Assembly (NCBI GenBank): GCA_029573495.1
Contig: JAKQEI010000160.1
Coordinates: 1-63,875 of the forward strand
Direction: 5' to 3'
From: Bacteroidota bacterium
GTDB taxonomy: Bacteria > Bacteroidota > Bacteroidia > Flavobacteriales_F > PHOS-HE28
Length of the DNA: 63,875 nt
A program made the position numbers and the translations under genes. The stretch's first letter is position 1. Every line of letters begins with the position of its first letter. Shown in pieces: positions 36,656 to 45,420 of the stretch. Below the pieces are notes generated by a model. It saw only the letters and a program-made list of their open reading frames with translations, was not told the origin of the DNA and did no database searches.

Positions 36656-37243
36656 TCATGTTCCCCGGGCCAGCCACTCCTTCACCATGGCCAGGTGACC
36701 CTGTTTCACCGGTTCCCGCAAGCGTTTGTTCGTCGCCGTGAAATACTTGTGCCGTTCGAGGAAACGGAGCTGCAGCTCATTCCACTCGCGCTCGGTGCTC
36801 AACACGCCATAGTGCTTCATCTCCGCAAAAAGGGTCGCACCGATCCGCTCGAAGTCCCCGCGCCCCAGGTAGTCGAGATCGGCGTCGCACAGGATCCGCG
36901 CCAGCTTGTTCCGAGGGGTCTGCGGGATCTTCGTGGCCATGATCATGTCGCAGATCAGCTCGATCTGGTCCGGATCGAAGCCGAAGCCCGGCAGTTTCTC
37001 GCGCACCAGTTCACACCCCGCCTTCTCATGTTCAAGGTCCTGGACGGTGAACCCGGAATCGTGGTACAGCGCCGCGATCTTCAACAGGACCAACCCATCC
37101 CCCGTCACACCCTCCTGCTCGGCGATGTCCACGGCACTTGCATAGACATCCAGCGTGTGTTCCAGACAGTGATAGGTCCTCGCCGCGGGCAGCTCATCGC
37201 GCAACCTGCGCAGGATGTAGGATCGTGCGGCTTGTGGGTCCAT
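36656..37243 (-). CDS. HD-domain protein (putative metal-dependent phosphohydrolase)
   Basis: The 195-residue protein contains the HD pattern: His in YHCLEHTLDVY, the His-Asp pair in AALYHDSGF, and a later Asp in CDADLDYLGRGDF. These ligands coordinate metals in phosphodiesterases and nucleotidases. The substrate is unknown. ATG 37243 (MDPQAARSYI) is preferred to the upstream start at 37297, which would lie against the promoter of the divergent kinase gene. Possible signalling-nucleotide hydrolase, but this is only family inference. Confidence 0.82.
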   Translation of the reverse strand: MDPQAARSYILRRLRDELPAARTYHCLEHTLDVYASAVDIAEQEGVTGDGLVLLKIAALYHDSGFTVQDLEHEKAGCELVREKLPGFGFDPDQIELICDMIMATKIPQTPRNKLARILCDADLDYLGRGDFERIGATLFAEMKHYGVLSTEREWNELQLRFLERHKYFTATNKRLREPVKQGHLAMVKEWLARGT

Positions 37244-37285
37244 CGAAGCGTGGGCAAGATAAGCACCCGGACCTGAGCCGCCTGA

Positions 37286-37293
37286 TACCTTTG
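37286..37293 (+). promoter_or_regulatory. Bacteroidota -7 promoter element (TACCTTTG) of the kinase-gpmI operon
   Basis: TACCTTTG is an exact TAnnTTTG match only 10 bases before the histidine kinase ATG at 37304. The mRNA would have an extremely short leader or be leaderless, in keeping with weak use of Shine-Dalgarno sequences in this phylum. Confidence 0.65.
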
Positions 37294-37303
37294 ACACATC
37301 AAA

Positions 37304-38254
37304 ATGCCCCGTTCAGCCCGCCGGACCTACCTGCTCTTCGGGGCGCTCACCTTGTACGTGGTGCTTCAATTCCTCTGGTGGGCCGTCCTGCTGATGCGCA
37401 AGGAGCACGAGATCGCCGATCTCTCACTTCAGGTGCGCGCCCTCGGTGGCCACGCCGACCACCCGCTCGATGCCTCGAACGCCCTTCGCATGATCACGGG
37501 AGAGGGGGTCGTCTTCCTGGTGCTCCTGCTGGGCATGCTCTTCCTCACCTTCCGCGGCATCCGGCGTGAACTGCGGCTGGCCCGAACTCAGCGGAACTTC
37601 CTCATGGCGGTGACGCACGAACTGCGCACGCCCATCGCAGCCATCAAACTGCAGTTGCAGACCATTCAACGTGCGGGCATTTCCGACGAACAACGCGACA
37701 TACTGCGCGGACAGGCCTTGGCGGAGGTGGACAGACTGGGCGCGCTCACGGACAAGGTGCTCCTCGCCACCAGTGCCCAGGACGGGGTCCTTGACATGGA
37801 CCTTCAGGAAGTGGAGGTGATGGGGCTTCTCCGGAGCGTGGTGGACCGTGCCCGAGTGCAGATCGCCCCGCATCACACGATCGAGCTCAAGGGTCCGGAA
37901 CGATTCGTGGCGTTGAGCGATCACAAAGCGCTGCACAGCATCGCGGACAACCTCATTGAGAACGCAGCGAAGTACGCCCCACAGGGATCGCGAATAACGA
38001 TCGAGGTGACCAAGGGACGCGAAGGCTGGCGCATGACCGTGGGTGATGAAGGACCGGGGATCCCGGAGGAGGAACGCGGGAGGATCTTCGAACGTTTCTA
38101 CCGGGGCGGGAACGAGGAAACGCGGAGGGCGAAAGGAACCGGTTTGGGACTCTACATCGTGCAACGCCTTGTACACCGCCTTGGCGGTGATATCCACGTG
38201 GGACAGGCCTCGCCCACCGGGGCTATCTTCGCGGCCTCCTTTCCCGATCGCTGA
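37304..38254 (+). CDS. Orphan membrane sensor histidine kinase
   Basis: The protein has 316 residues: TM1 (about 7-27), a very short periplasmic loop of about 35 residues, TM2 (about 66-86), a HisKA domain with phospho-acceptor His105 in VTHELRTPIAAIK, and an HATPase domain with N box NLIENAAKYAP, G1 DEGPGIPEEE and G2 GTGLGLYIV. The tiny periplasmic part suggests sensing within the membrane. No response regulator gene is adjacent. Its stop overlaps the gpmI start (TGATG), coupling the kinase to a glycolytic enzyme. Confidence 0.92.
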   Translation: MPRSARRTYLLFGALTLYVVLQFLWWAVLLMRKEHEIADLSLQVRALGGHADHPLDASNALRMITGEGVVFLVLLLGMLFLTFRGIRRELRLARTQRNFLMAVTHELRTPIAAIKLQLQTIQRAGISDEQRDILRGQALAEVDRLGALTDKVLLATSAQDGVLDMDLQEVEVMGLLRSVVDRARVQIAPHHTIELKGPERFVALSDHKALHSIADNLIENAAKYAPQGSRITIEVTKGREGWRMTVGDEGPGIPEEERGRIFERFYRGGNEETRRAKGTGLGLYIVQRLVHRLGGDIHVGQASPTGAIFAASFPDR

Positions 38255-39780
38255 TGCCACCGCACAAAGTCGTCCTCATCATCATGGACGGATGGGGCCT
38301 CGGAGCCGGAGACCGCACCGATGCGGTGGCCGCCGCCGACACCCCGTTCATCGATGGTCTGTACCGCTCCGCCCCCCATGCCACGCTCCTTACGGATGGC
38401 ACTCACGTCGGCCTGCCGGCCGGCCAAATGGGGAATAGCGAGGTGGGGCACCTGAACATCGGCGCCGGTCGCGTGGTCTTCCAGGACCTCATGCGCGTGA
38501 ACAATGCCATCGCCGATGGCTCAATGGAGCGCGACCCTGTCCTGCAGGCGGCCTTCGAACACGCCAGATCGCCCGGACGTCGCCTGCACCTCATGGGCCT
38601 TCTTTCGGACGGTGGTGTGCATGCTCTTCGGAGCCACGCCGAGGCGATCTGCAGGATGGCCCAGCGTTCAGGTGTCACGGAGGTCTTCGTACACGCCTTC
38701 ACCGATGGCCGCGATGCCGATCCGCGCAGCGGACTGGGCTACGCCGAACGTTTCCTGCAGGACGTCACCGGTACCGGTGCGCGGATCGCCTCGGTCACCG
38801 GCCGTTACTACGCCATGGACCGCGACAAGCGATGGGAACGCGTGGCCCGTGCGTACAACGTGCTCGTTCACGGGCAGGGGATCCCTGTCACCGACCCGCT
38901 GGACGCCTTCCGGAGCAGCTATGCCGAGGGCAGGACCGACGAGTTCATTGATCCGCACGTCGTGGTGAACGAAGATGGCACACCCATCGCGACGATCCGT
39001 CCCGATGATGTGGTGCTGTGCTTCAACTTCCGCACCGACCGTTGTCGCGAGATCACCCAGGCACTCACCCAGCAGGCCTTCCCCGACTTCCACATGCAGC
39101 CGCTCAAACTGCATTATGTGACCATGACGGAGTATGACAGCACCTACCGCGATGTGCATGTGCTCTTCCGGAAGGATGATCTGCGCATGACGATCGGTGA
39201 GGTCATGGCCGTTGCGGGCAAGCGTCAGATCCGCATCGCGGAGACCGAGAAGTACCCGCATGTGAGCTTCTTCTTCAGTGGTGGTCGCGAGGAACCGTTC
39301 CCCGGCGAATCGCGGATCCTGATCCCTTCACCCAAGGTGGCCACCTATGACCTGGCACCCGAGATGAGCGCACAGGGGATCACGGATGCGATCGTCGCCG
39401 AGTTGGGAAAAGGCGAGGTGGACTTCGTGGCACTGAACTTCGCCAACCCGGACATGGTGGGCCACACGGGCGTGTTCAAGGCCATCGTTCAGGCGGTGGA
39501 GACGACGGATCGGTGCGTACGACAGGTGGTGGAGGCCGGCAGGTCCAAAGGATACTCGTTCGTGATCATCGCGGACCATGGCAATGCCGACAAGGCGCTC
39601 AACCCGGACGGTACGCCGAACACGGCACATAGTACGAATCCGGTACCCGTGATCATCATCGACGACCGGCCTTTCACCGTACGCAACGGGATACTGGCCG
39701 ACGTTGCACCGACGATCCTCGAATTGATGGACATGAAGAAGCCCGCCGAGATGACGGGCTCCTCCCTGTTGATGCGCTAG
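38254..39780 (+). CDS. gpmI: 2,3-bisphosphoglycerate-independent phosphoglycerate mutase
   Basis: The 508-residue enzyme has the alkaline-phosphatase-like core with first metal site MDGWGLG (Asp12) and the phospho-serine motif GQMGNSEVGHLNIGAGR (Ser62), and further metal ligands in NPDMVGHTG and IADHGNAD. It interconverts 3- and 2-phosphoglycerate with Mn2+. The start codon shares a base with the stop of the histidine kinase gene. It converges on a T9SS gene, with stop codons 4 bases apart. Confidence 0.96.
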   Translation: MPPHKVVLIIMDGWGLGAGDRTDAVAAADTPFIDGLYRSAPHATLLTDGTHVGLPAGQMGNSEVGHLNIGAGRVVFQDLMRVNNAIADGSMERDPVLQAAFEHARSPGRRLHLMGLLSDGGVHALRSHAEAICRMAQRSGVTEVFVHAFTDGRDADPRSGLGYAERFLQDVTGTGARIASVTGRYYAMDRDKRWERVARAYNVLVHGQGIPVTDPLDAFRSSYAEGRTDEFIDPHVVVNEDGTPIATIRPDDVVLCFNFRTDRCREITQALTQQAFPDFHMQPLKLHYVTMTEYDSTYRDVHVLFRKDDLRMTIGEVMAVAGKRQIRIAETEKYPHVSFFFSGGREEPFPGESRILIPSPKVATYDLAPEMSAQGITDAIVAELGKGEVDFVALNFANPDMVGHTGVFKAIVQAVETTDRCVRQVVEAGRSKGYSFVIIADHGNADKALNPDGTPNTAHSTNPVPVIIIDDRPFTVRNGILADVAPTILELMDMKKPAEMTGSSLLMR

Positions 39781-39784
39781 TCGA

Positions 39785-42574
39785 TCACTTCCGAAGGATC
39801 GTCACATGCCCGGTGTAGGGCTTGTCATGCCGGTCCACGATGACCTCGTAGAAGTAGGTGCCGTCCGGAACATCGATCGCCGCCCAATTGTTGCGGTAGT
39901 TGTTCGCCTCGAAGACCACCTGTCCCCATCGATTGAACACCTTCACGGTGTTCGTGGTGCTGGTGATACCCTCGATCACGAAGCGATCGTTCTGGCCGTC
40001 GTTGTTCGGAGTGAACACGTTCGGAACAATGATGTCGCATTCCACGATGATGGTCGCGCTGGCCGTGGCCGTGCGTCCACAGGCATCCGTCGCGGTGACC
40101 ACGTACGTGGCTCCGAGCTCGGTGGACCCGTATGCGACGGAGCCCTCCGCCCCGGTGCTCCAGGTCAGGACAAGCCCACCGAAACCACCGCTTGCCGTTG
40201 CCACGATGGGCACGCTGTCAGGGCTGCACTCGACCACCTGGTCCCCATCCGTCACCACCAGGATCTCCGGTGCATCAAGGATGGTGATGGTGACCGAAGC
40301 ACTGACCGTGCGGCCGCAGGCATCCGTGAAGCTGGCCGTGATGATCGCCATCTCGCCATCATCATCCACACCATCCTCCAACGGTTCGAACGGCACCTGG
40401 ATGTTCAACACCCCATCGGGAATGATCCGCTGCAGGGGCTGATCGAAGTCAACCCCGTTGCTGGCGCCACCTGCGTAGGTCATATCGAGGGTGAGGGCTC
40501 CCTGCACCGCCAGAGGGCGGATGATATTGATGGTCGTGCTGCCACAGGCTTCCGTGACGGTGTTCGGACCCTGGATGGACATGTTCAAGGGGGGGGCTGG
40601 CAGCAAGCCCACGTTGAAGGTGGCCACCGCGGTATTGCCGCAGTCATCGGTCACTTCCACCGCGTAGCTGGTGGCAGCCGTGGGGCTCACCACGTACGTG
40701 TTCCCCGTACTGGCGTCAGGCCATTCAAAGGTGTAGGGGGCATACCCGCCCGTCGCCACGGCGGTCAGTGTGGTGCTCGCGCCGCAAGCGATGGTCGGAG
40801 AAGCTCCCGTGGTGACCAGGGCTTGCGCCTGCGTGATCTGGAAGGTGAAATCAGCGATGCTGAATCCACCGTTGCAGATGGAGACATCACCCAAGCTCAG
40901 GATCAAGCTCTCCAAACCATCCGGATCCTGGAAGAAGGTCGTGGTGTGGCTCACCATGCTCTCGCCCACGGCGAAGATGACCTGGTCCGGCAGCGGATCG
41001 AAGTCCGTACCTACTTCCGCCTGTCCATTGTAGTTCAGGTAGATCGTGTCCGGATAGGCCGTTCCACCGGATCGCGCGAAGTTGAACGTGACCTCGTAGC
41101 AGCTTTCCTGGATGCTGTTGCCCGTGACGGTGGGGCTCGGCGCAACGGTCACACTGAATGGGTTCGGAGCCGGGATGACCGTGACCGGCACCTCGGTGAA
41201 AGTGGACAGGCCGCAGTTGTCGAAGATCGTCACCGGGTAGCTTGTATCGGAGAGCGGGGCTACCAGGATCGTCGGATCGGTGCCCAGGCCGTTCCCCCAT
41301 TCGAAGGTGTAGTTCCCATAGCCGCCGGAAACGGTTGGCGAGATCTCCACAGCACCACCGCAATCAACACTGAAGGGCGTCCCTTCGGCGATCAGGAATG
41401 GCGCCTCGGCGATGTTGAAGACGAAGACGTTCTCGATCGTATCGCCGATGCACGAGATGCCCACTACCGTGATGATGATCGTCTCGTCCGTATCCTCGTC
41501 GATGGGTGCATTGAAGGTGAACAGGTTCGTGCTTTCCCCAGCGGCGAAGATGACCTCCTCAGGCAAGGCTGGAACGATATCCAACCCGTTCGTGAAGGTG
41601 CCCGAGTAGGTCACCTGGAAGGTGTCGGCCTCGGTGACCTCACCCACGCGCAGGAAAGTGAGCTCCATGGGGAAGCAGCTCTCGAACATGGTGTTGCCAA
41701 CGATACCGGGGCCTGGCGTGAGCGAGGGCACGAAAGGCGCACTGGTGAAGCTGCCACCTTCCAGGAAGACCGCGGAATCGTACGCCGTATCCGTGTCGCC
41801 GAAGGTGCCGCCCGCATCAGCGATGGCGAGTTTGATGTGATAGGTCTGGCCGCATTGAACGGCGGACCTTGCGGTGAGCACCACGGTCATCCCGCCGAAG
41901 GCCACGGTCTGGCCCACACTGTTGTTCACGTAATACTCCGGGTTCACCGCCGGACAGGTCGGGTTGTTGGGATCGTTCCCCTGACCACTGTTCACGTTGG
42001 CGATCGTCACCGGTGTCACCCCATCAGGCAGCACGGCGATATTGATCGCACCATTGCTGTATGGTCCGGAGATGCCCGGTCCGCTCAGGAAGAAGCCGAA
42101 GGCATCGTTGAACGAACACACGAAGGTGGGGTACTCCTCCGAGGCAAAGACGTAATTGAACTTCACCGAATCACCCACCGGGACGAAATCGAACTCGAGG
42201 ATGCTGTAATTGGTGAGGTTGCCTCCCATGATCGCCTCCAGATCGGGGTCGTTGCCGTTGTTCCCGATATCGTCCGAGGAGAAGTTGTCCGACGGACCGA
42301 TGGCTGATGACGGAAAGCCCGTGGACAACAGTACACCGGAGTCAATGCCCAGGTCGCCCACCTGCGTGAAAGAGGCGCTGCCCGGTTGTGCGGTACCCGG
42401 TTGTGGCACCCCGTTGTAGGTGATGTTGCTTACGGTGACACCGCTGCCGAGCAGGACATCCTGCACGAGTTGCGTAGGGGTGAGCGCGGGGTTCACCACG
42501 AGCTGCCCATGGGTCATACCGACCATGGTCGCTCCGATCACGGTCACCAGTATCTTCAGAGAACGCTTTTCCAT
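39785..42574 (-). CDS. Choice-of-anchor-L domain protein with gliding-motility type (T9SS type B) C-terminus (copy 2)
   Basis: The protein has 929 residues from ATG 42574: signal peptide (about 1-24), choice-of-anchor-L domain (about 28-260, LTPTQLVQDVLLGSGVTVSN ... FVFASEEYPTFVCSFNDAFG), several PKD/Ig-like beta repeats (recurrent CG...YTFEW..G), and a gliding-motility-associated C-terminal domain (about 850-929, VPNVFTPNNDGQNDRF). It is exported through T9SS and probably an adhesin or surface structural protein. It starts 8 bases after the stop of a homologous gene and is likely co-transcribed with it. Confidence 0.88.
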   Translation of the reverse strand: MEKRSLKILVTVIGATMVGMTHGQLVVNPALTPTQLVQDVLLGSGVTVSNITYNGVPQPGTAQPGSASFTQVGDLGIDSGVLLSTGFPSSAIGPSDNFSSDDIGNNGNDPDLEAIMGGNLTNYSILEFDFVPVGDSVKFNYVFASEEYPTFVCSFNDAFGFFLSGPGISGPYSNGAINIAVLPDGVTPVTIANVNSGQGNDPNNPTCPAVNPEYYVNNSVGQTVAFGGMTVVLTARSAVQCGQTYHIKLAIADAGGTFGDTDTAYDSAVFLEGGSFTSAPFVPSLTPGPGIVGNTMFESCFPMELTFLRVGEVTEADTFQVTYSGTFTNGLDIVPALPEEVIFAAGESTNLFTFNAPIDEDTDETIIITVVGISCIGDTIENVFVFNIAEAPFLIAEGTPFSVDCGGAVEISPTVSGGYGNYTFEWGNGLGTDPTILVAPLSDTSYPVTIFDNCGLSTFTEVPVTVIPAPNPFSVTVAPSPTVTGNSIQESCYEVTFNFARSGGTAYPDTIYLNYNGQAEVGTDFDPLPDQVIFAVGESMVSHTTTFFQDPDGLESLILSLGDVSICNGGFSIADFTFQITQAQALVTTGASPTIACGASTTLTAVATGGYAPYTFEWPDASTGNTYVVSPTAATSYAVEVTDDCGNTAVATFNVGLLPAPPLNMSIQGPNTVTEACGSTTINIIRPLAVQGALTLDMTYAGGASNGVDFDQPLQRIIPDGVLNIQVPFEPLEDGVDDDGEMAIITASFTDACGRTVSASVTITILDAPEILVVTDGDQVVECSPDSVPIVATASGGFGGLVLTWSTGAEGSVAYGSTELGATYVVTATDACGRTATASATIIVECDIIVPNVFTPNNDGQNDRFVIEGITSTTNTVKVFNRWGQVVFEANNYRNNWAAIDVPDGTYFYEVIVDRHDKPYTGHVTILRK

Positions 42575-42582
42575 GTGGGCTG

Positions 42583-45282
42583 CTAGTCCTGTGTGCCTTT
42601 CAACAATGTAACATGTCCGATCCCTTCGGTGGACGGGAAGTACCTGCCGGTCGCACGGTACTTGTATACGTACACACCCGTGGTCCCTACTCCGCTGCCG
42701 TTCACCTCCCCGTTCCAAGGAACGTCCACCTTGTCGGTGTAGTAGATCTGCTCGCCCCAGCGGTCGAACACGGTCATCTCGAAGGATTCGATGGCGTTGC
42801 CGACAGGTCCGAAGAAGTCATTACGTCCGTCACCATCGGGCGTGAAGGCGTTGGGGAAGTAGAGATGTGCCGGTGGCTGCAGCAGGACGGAATCCTCCGC
42901 CGTGCAACCGCTCTCCGTCGTGACCCGCAGGGTCACCCAATGGTCCTCCAGGTCGAGGTAGCTGTGGTAGACATGCTCCTGGCGATAACGTGATCCATCA
43001 CCCATGTCCCACACGTGGTTCATGGCCGGAGGCACGGTGGAAGCACGTACATGCCAATCGTCCTGACCGAGGTTCTCCGTGGTGATGAAGGTGTACGGTG
43101 CCTCCACCTCCACACGCACCAGGCCCGCCTGCACAGCCCCGCAACGGTCGGTGACGAGCACCGGGTAGGAGGAGGTCTCCTCAGGCTCCACGGCCATCAC
43201 CGGGTCGGTGAATTCGTGCAAGGGCCATTCAATGGTGTAGTATCCCGAACCTCCCTGCACTTCCACCGCGACGGTCGTGCTGTCGCCGAGGCATATCAGT
43301 TGATCCGGTGTGGTGGTGATCCCGAAGGGAGCGTATTGAGGGACCCGCGTCCACAGCTCCGCATCGCCGACCGTACCGCATTGGTCCTCCACCGTGATGG
43401 TGTACCGTGCATCGTTCGGCACACCCACCTCAAGGTCATAACCCATGCTCATCACCTGGGCATCCTGGTCGGTCCATGTGATGGTGTACACTCCGTTCCC
43501 ACCGGTGATGTCCGTGATGACCAGCATGGCCGTGTCCTCGCGACAGATCACCGTGACGTCGCCTTCTGTGGCGATGACGATTGGGTCGAGCGGGGTCATG
43601 GTGACGAGCACGCTGTCCTCCACCGAGGATCCGCACCCTTCCGTGACGACCACCTCGTACCATGCCTCATCCGCGGATGGCACGGTGATCGTTGCGCTGC
43701 TACCCGCCGGCGCACCGTTCAAGGTCCACGCATAGGTGTACTCCCCGTTCCCACCTGTGGCATTCACCACGGATATCTGGTCCGACCCGAGACAGGGGAT
43801 GGACGTCGCCGGGGACACTTCGATATCCAGCGGTTCATAAACCGGCAGGTTCACGAACAAGGTCCCATAGAAGGGCTCCACATTGCAGCCGTCGGTAACC
43901 GTGAAGTCATAGGCCGTGGTCACCTCCGGGGATACCGTGATGGTCGGGGTCGTTTCGCCGGTGCTCCAGAGGAACTCATACGCACCCACCCCTCCGAAGA
44001 TGGCCGGTGCCAGCACATTGACATCTCCGCAGGTCGCATTGATGTCCTCCCCTTCCGCCCACAGCGGATCCGGGCTCACGATATCGAAGTTGAAGGTGGT
44101 CTCCACATTCGTGCTGGCGCAGACCACGAGCTGGTTGATGGTGATGATCATCGTCTCCGGACCATCCGCATCGAGGGGCACGTCCAGCAGGAAGGTGACC
44201 GTACTGTCCTCCGCGGCGAAATCCAGCTGGGAAGGCAGGGCGGGACTGTAATCCACGCCCGGTGTCGCTGTACCACCCACTGAGATGGTGACCGTTTCAG
44301 CGAGCGACAGGTCACCCTGGCGGGTGAAGGTCAGTTCCACCGGGACGCAACCCTCGTTGATCGTGGTACCTACGATGCCGGGTCCAGGCGTCAGCGTGGG
44401 GATCACCTGGCCGCTGCTGGAGAAGCTGCCCGCTTCCAGGAAGACACCGGAGTCATAGGACTCATCGAATCCATCGCCGATCGCCAATTTGATGTGATAC
44501 TGCTGACCACATTGAACCAGGGCGAAGGCGGTCAGGACGGTGGTGAAGCCGTCGTATGTGACGATCGTGCCCGTTTGCGACTCGTTGTCGACATAGTACA
44601 CACTGTTCGACTGCCAGTTGGGGTCGAAGGCCGCGCAGTCCGGTTCGTCGCCGGGGTTCGAGGCCTCCCCGCTGTTGAGGGTGTTGATCGATACCGGAAT
44701 GCTCGTGCCGGGTATCAGTGCGATGTTCACGGCCCCACCCGAGAAGGGTCCTGCGATGCCGGGACCGCTCAGGAAGAAGCCGAAGGCATCATTGTAGTTC
44801 GAGCACGTGAAACTGGGGTATTCCTCCGAGCCGAACACATAGCGGAACTGGAGTGAATCACCCGTGGGCACGAAGTCGAACTCCAAAATGGCCGCATCAT
44901 TGATGGCCTGGCCTGAGAGCAGTTCCAGATCCGCATCGGATCCTCCGCCCATCTGGTTCGAAGCGAAATCGTCCACATCACCATTCGCCCCATAATCAAA
45001 GTTGTCCGGGTCGCTGACCACCAGGCCACTACTGAGGATGAGACCCGCCTCCAGACCGAGGTTCGAGCCGGCCGGTGCGATGAAACTCCCGGCCTGTTCA
45101 CTCACCGGAGCCATGGCAACCCCGTTGAAGGTGATGTTGCTCACCGTGACACCTCCCCCGAGCAGGACGTTCTGCACCAACTGCTCCGGTGTCAGGGTCC
45201 CATCCACCAAGAGCTGGGCAGGAAGAGAAGAGCCAAGAACGCCGCCGAAGGACAGGGCGATGGTGCGTAGGAATGTCCGCAT
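42583..45282 (-). CDS. Choice-of-anchor-L domain protein with gliding-motility type (T9SS type B) C-terminus (copy 1)
   Basis: This 899-residue paralogue of the next gene has a signal peptide (about 1-23), an anchor-L domain (LTPEQLVQNVLLGGGVTVSN ... YVFGSEEYPSFTCSNYNDAFG), four to five Ig/PKD-like repeats, and a C-terminal sorting region (about 815-899, LYFPNAFTPDGDGRNDFFG ... FDRWGEQIYYTDK). The gliding-motility-type tail directs T9SS export. The ATG 45282 starts the signal peptide; the longer frame from 45336 would place 18 residues before it. TATCTTCA on the minus strand at 45309-45302 is a near-match to a -7 element. Confidence 0.87.
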   Translation of the reverse strand: MRTFLRTIALSFGGVLGSSLPAQLLVDGTLTPEQLVQNVLLGGGVTVSNITFNGVAMAPVSEQAGSFIAPAGSNLGLEAGLILSSGLVVSDPDNFDYGANGDVDDFASNQMGGGSDADLELLSGQAINDAAILEFDFVPTGDSLQFRYVFGSEEYPSFTCSNYNDAFGFFLSGPGIAGPFSGGAVNIALIPGTSIPVSINTLNSGEASNPGDEPDCAAFDPNWQSNSVYYVDNESQTGTIVTYDGFTTVLTAFALVQCGQQYHIKLAIGDGFDESYDSGVFLEAGSFSSSGQVIPTLTPGPGIVGTTINEGCVPVELTFTRQGDLSLAETVTISVGGTATPGVDYSPALPSQLDFAAEDSTVTFLLDVPLDADGPETMIITINQLVVCASTNVETTFNFDIVSPDPLWAEGEDINATCGDVNVLAPAIFGGVGAYEFLWSTGETTPTITVSPEVTTAYDFTVTDGCNVEPFYGTLFVNLPVYEPLDIEVSPATSIPCLGSDQISVVNATGGNGEYTYAWTLNGAPAGSSATITVPSADEAWYEVVVTEGCGSSVEDSVLVTMTPLDPIVIATEGDVTVICREDTAMLVITDITGGNGVYTITWTDQDAQVMSMGYDLEVGVPNDARYTITVEDQCGTVGDAELWTRVPQYAPFGITTTPDQLICLGDSTTVAVEVQGGSGYYTIEWPLHEFTDPVMAVEPEETSSYPVLVTDRCGAVQAGLVRVEVEAPYTFITTENLGQDDWHVRASTVPPAMNHVWDMGDGSRYRQEHVYHSYLDLEDHWVTLRVTTESGCTAEDSVLLQPPAHLYFPNAFTPDGDGRNDFFGPVGNAIESFEMTVFDRWGEQIYYTDKVDVPWNGEVNGSGVGTTGVYVYKYRATGRYFPSTEGIGHVTLLKGTQD

Positions 45283-45391
45283 TTGAACAGATCGCTGTGA
45301 AGATAGGTGGTCGGATCTTTCCAAGGACCGGATCAACGCCCATTTGGTTGCCTATCCCATGCTTCCCGACCCCGGCCCGGCTACCCGGCTA

Positions 45392-45399
45392 TCTTTGGC
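45392..45399 (+). promoter_or_regulatory. Bacteroidota -7 promoter element (TATCTTTG) of the dipeptidase gene
   Basis: TATCTTTG matches TAnnTTTG exactly, 21 bases before the GTG start at 45421. It supports GTG 45421 as the start and rules out longer frames beginning upstream. Confidence 0.7.
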
Positions 45400-45420
45400 G
45401 ACTTCCAATCCCTATCGCCC

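Noticed and set aside
39806..42307. 833-residue plus-strand frame opposite the anchor-L gene
   Set aside because: Antisense of a repeat-rich T9SS gene; composition typical of an antisense shadow.
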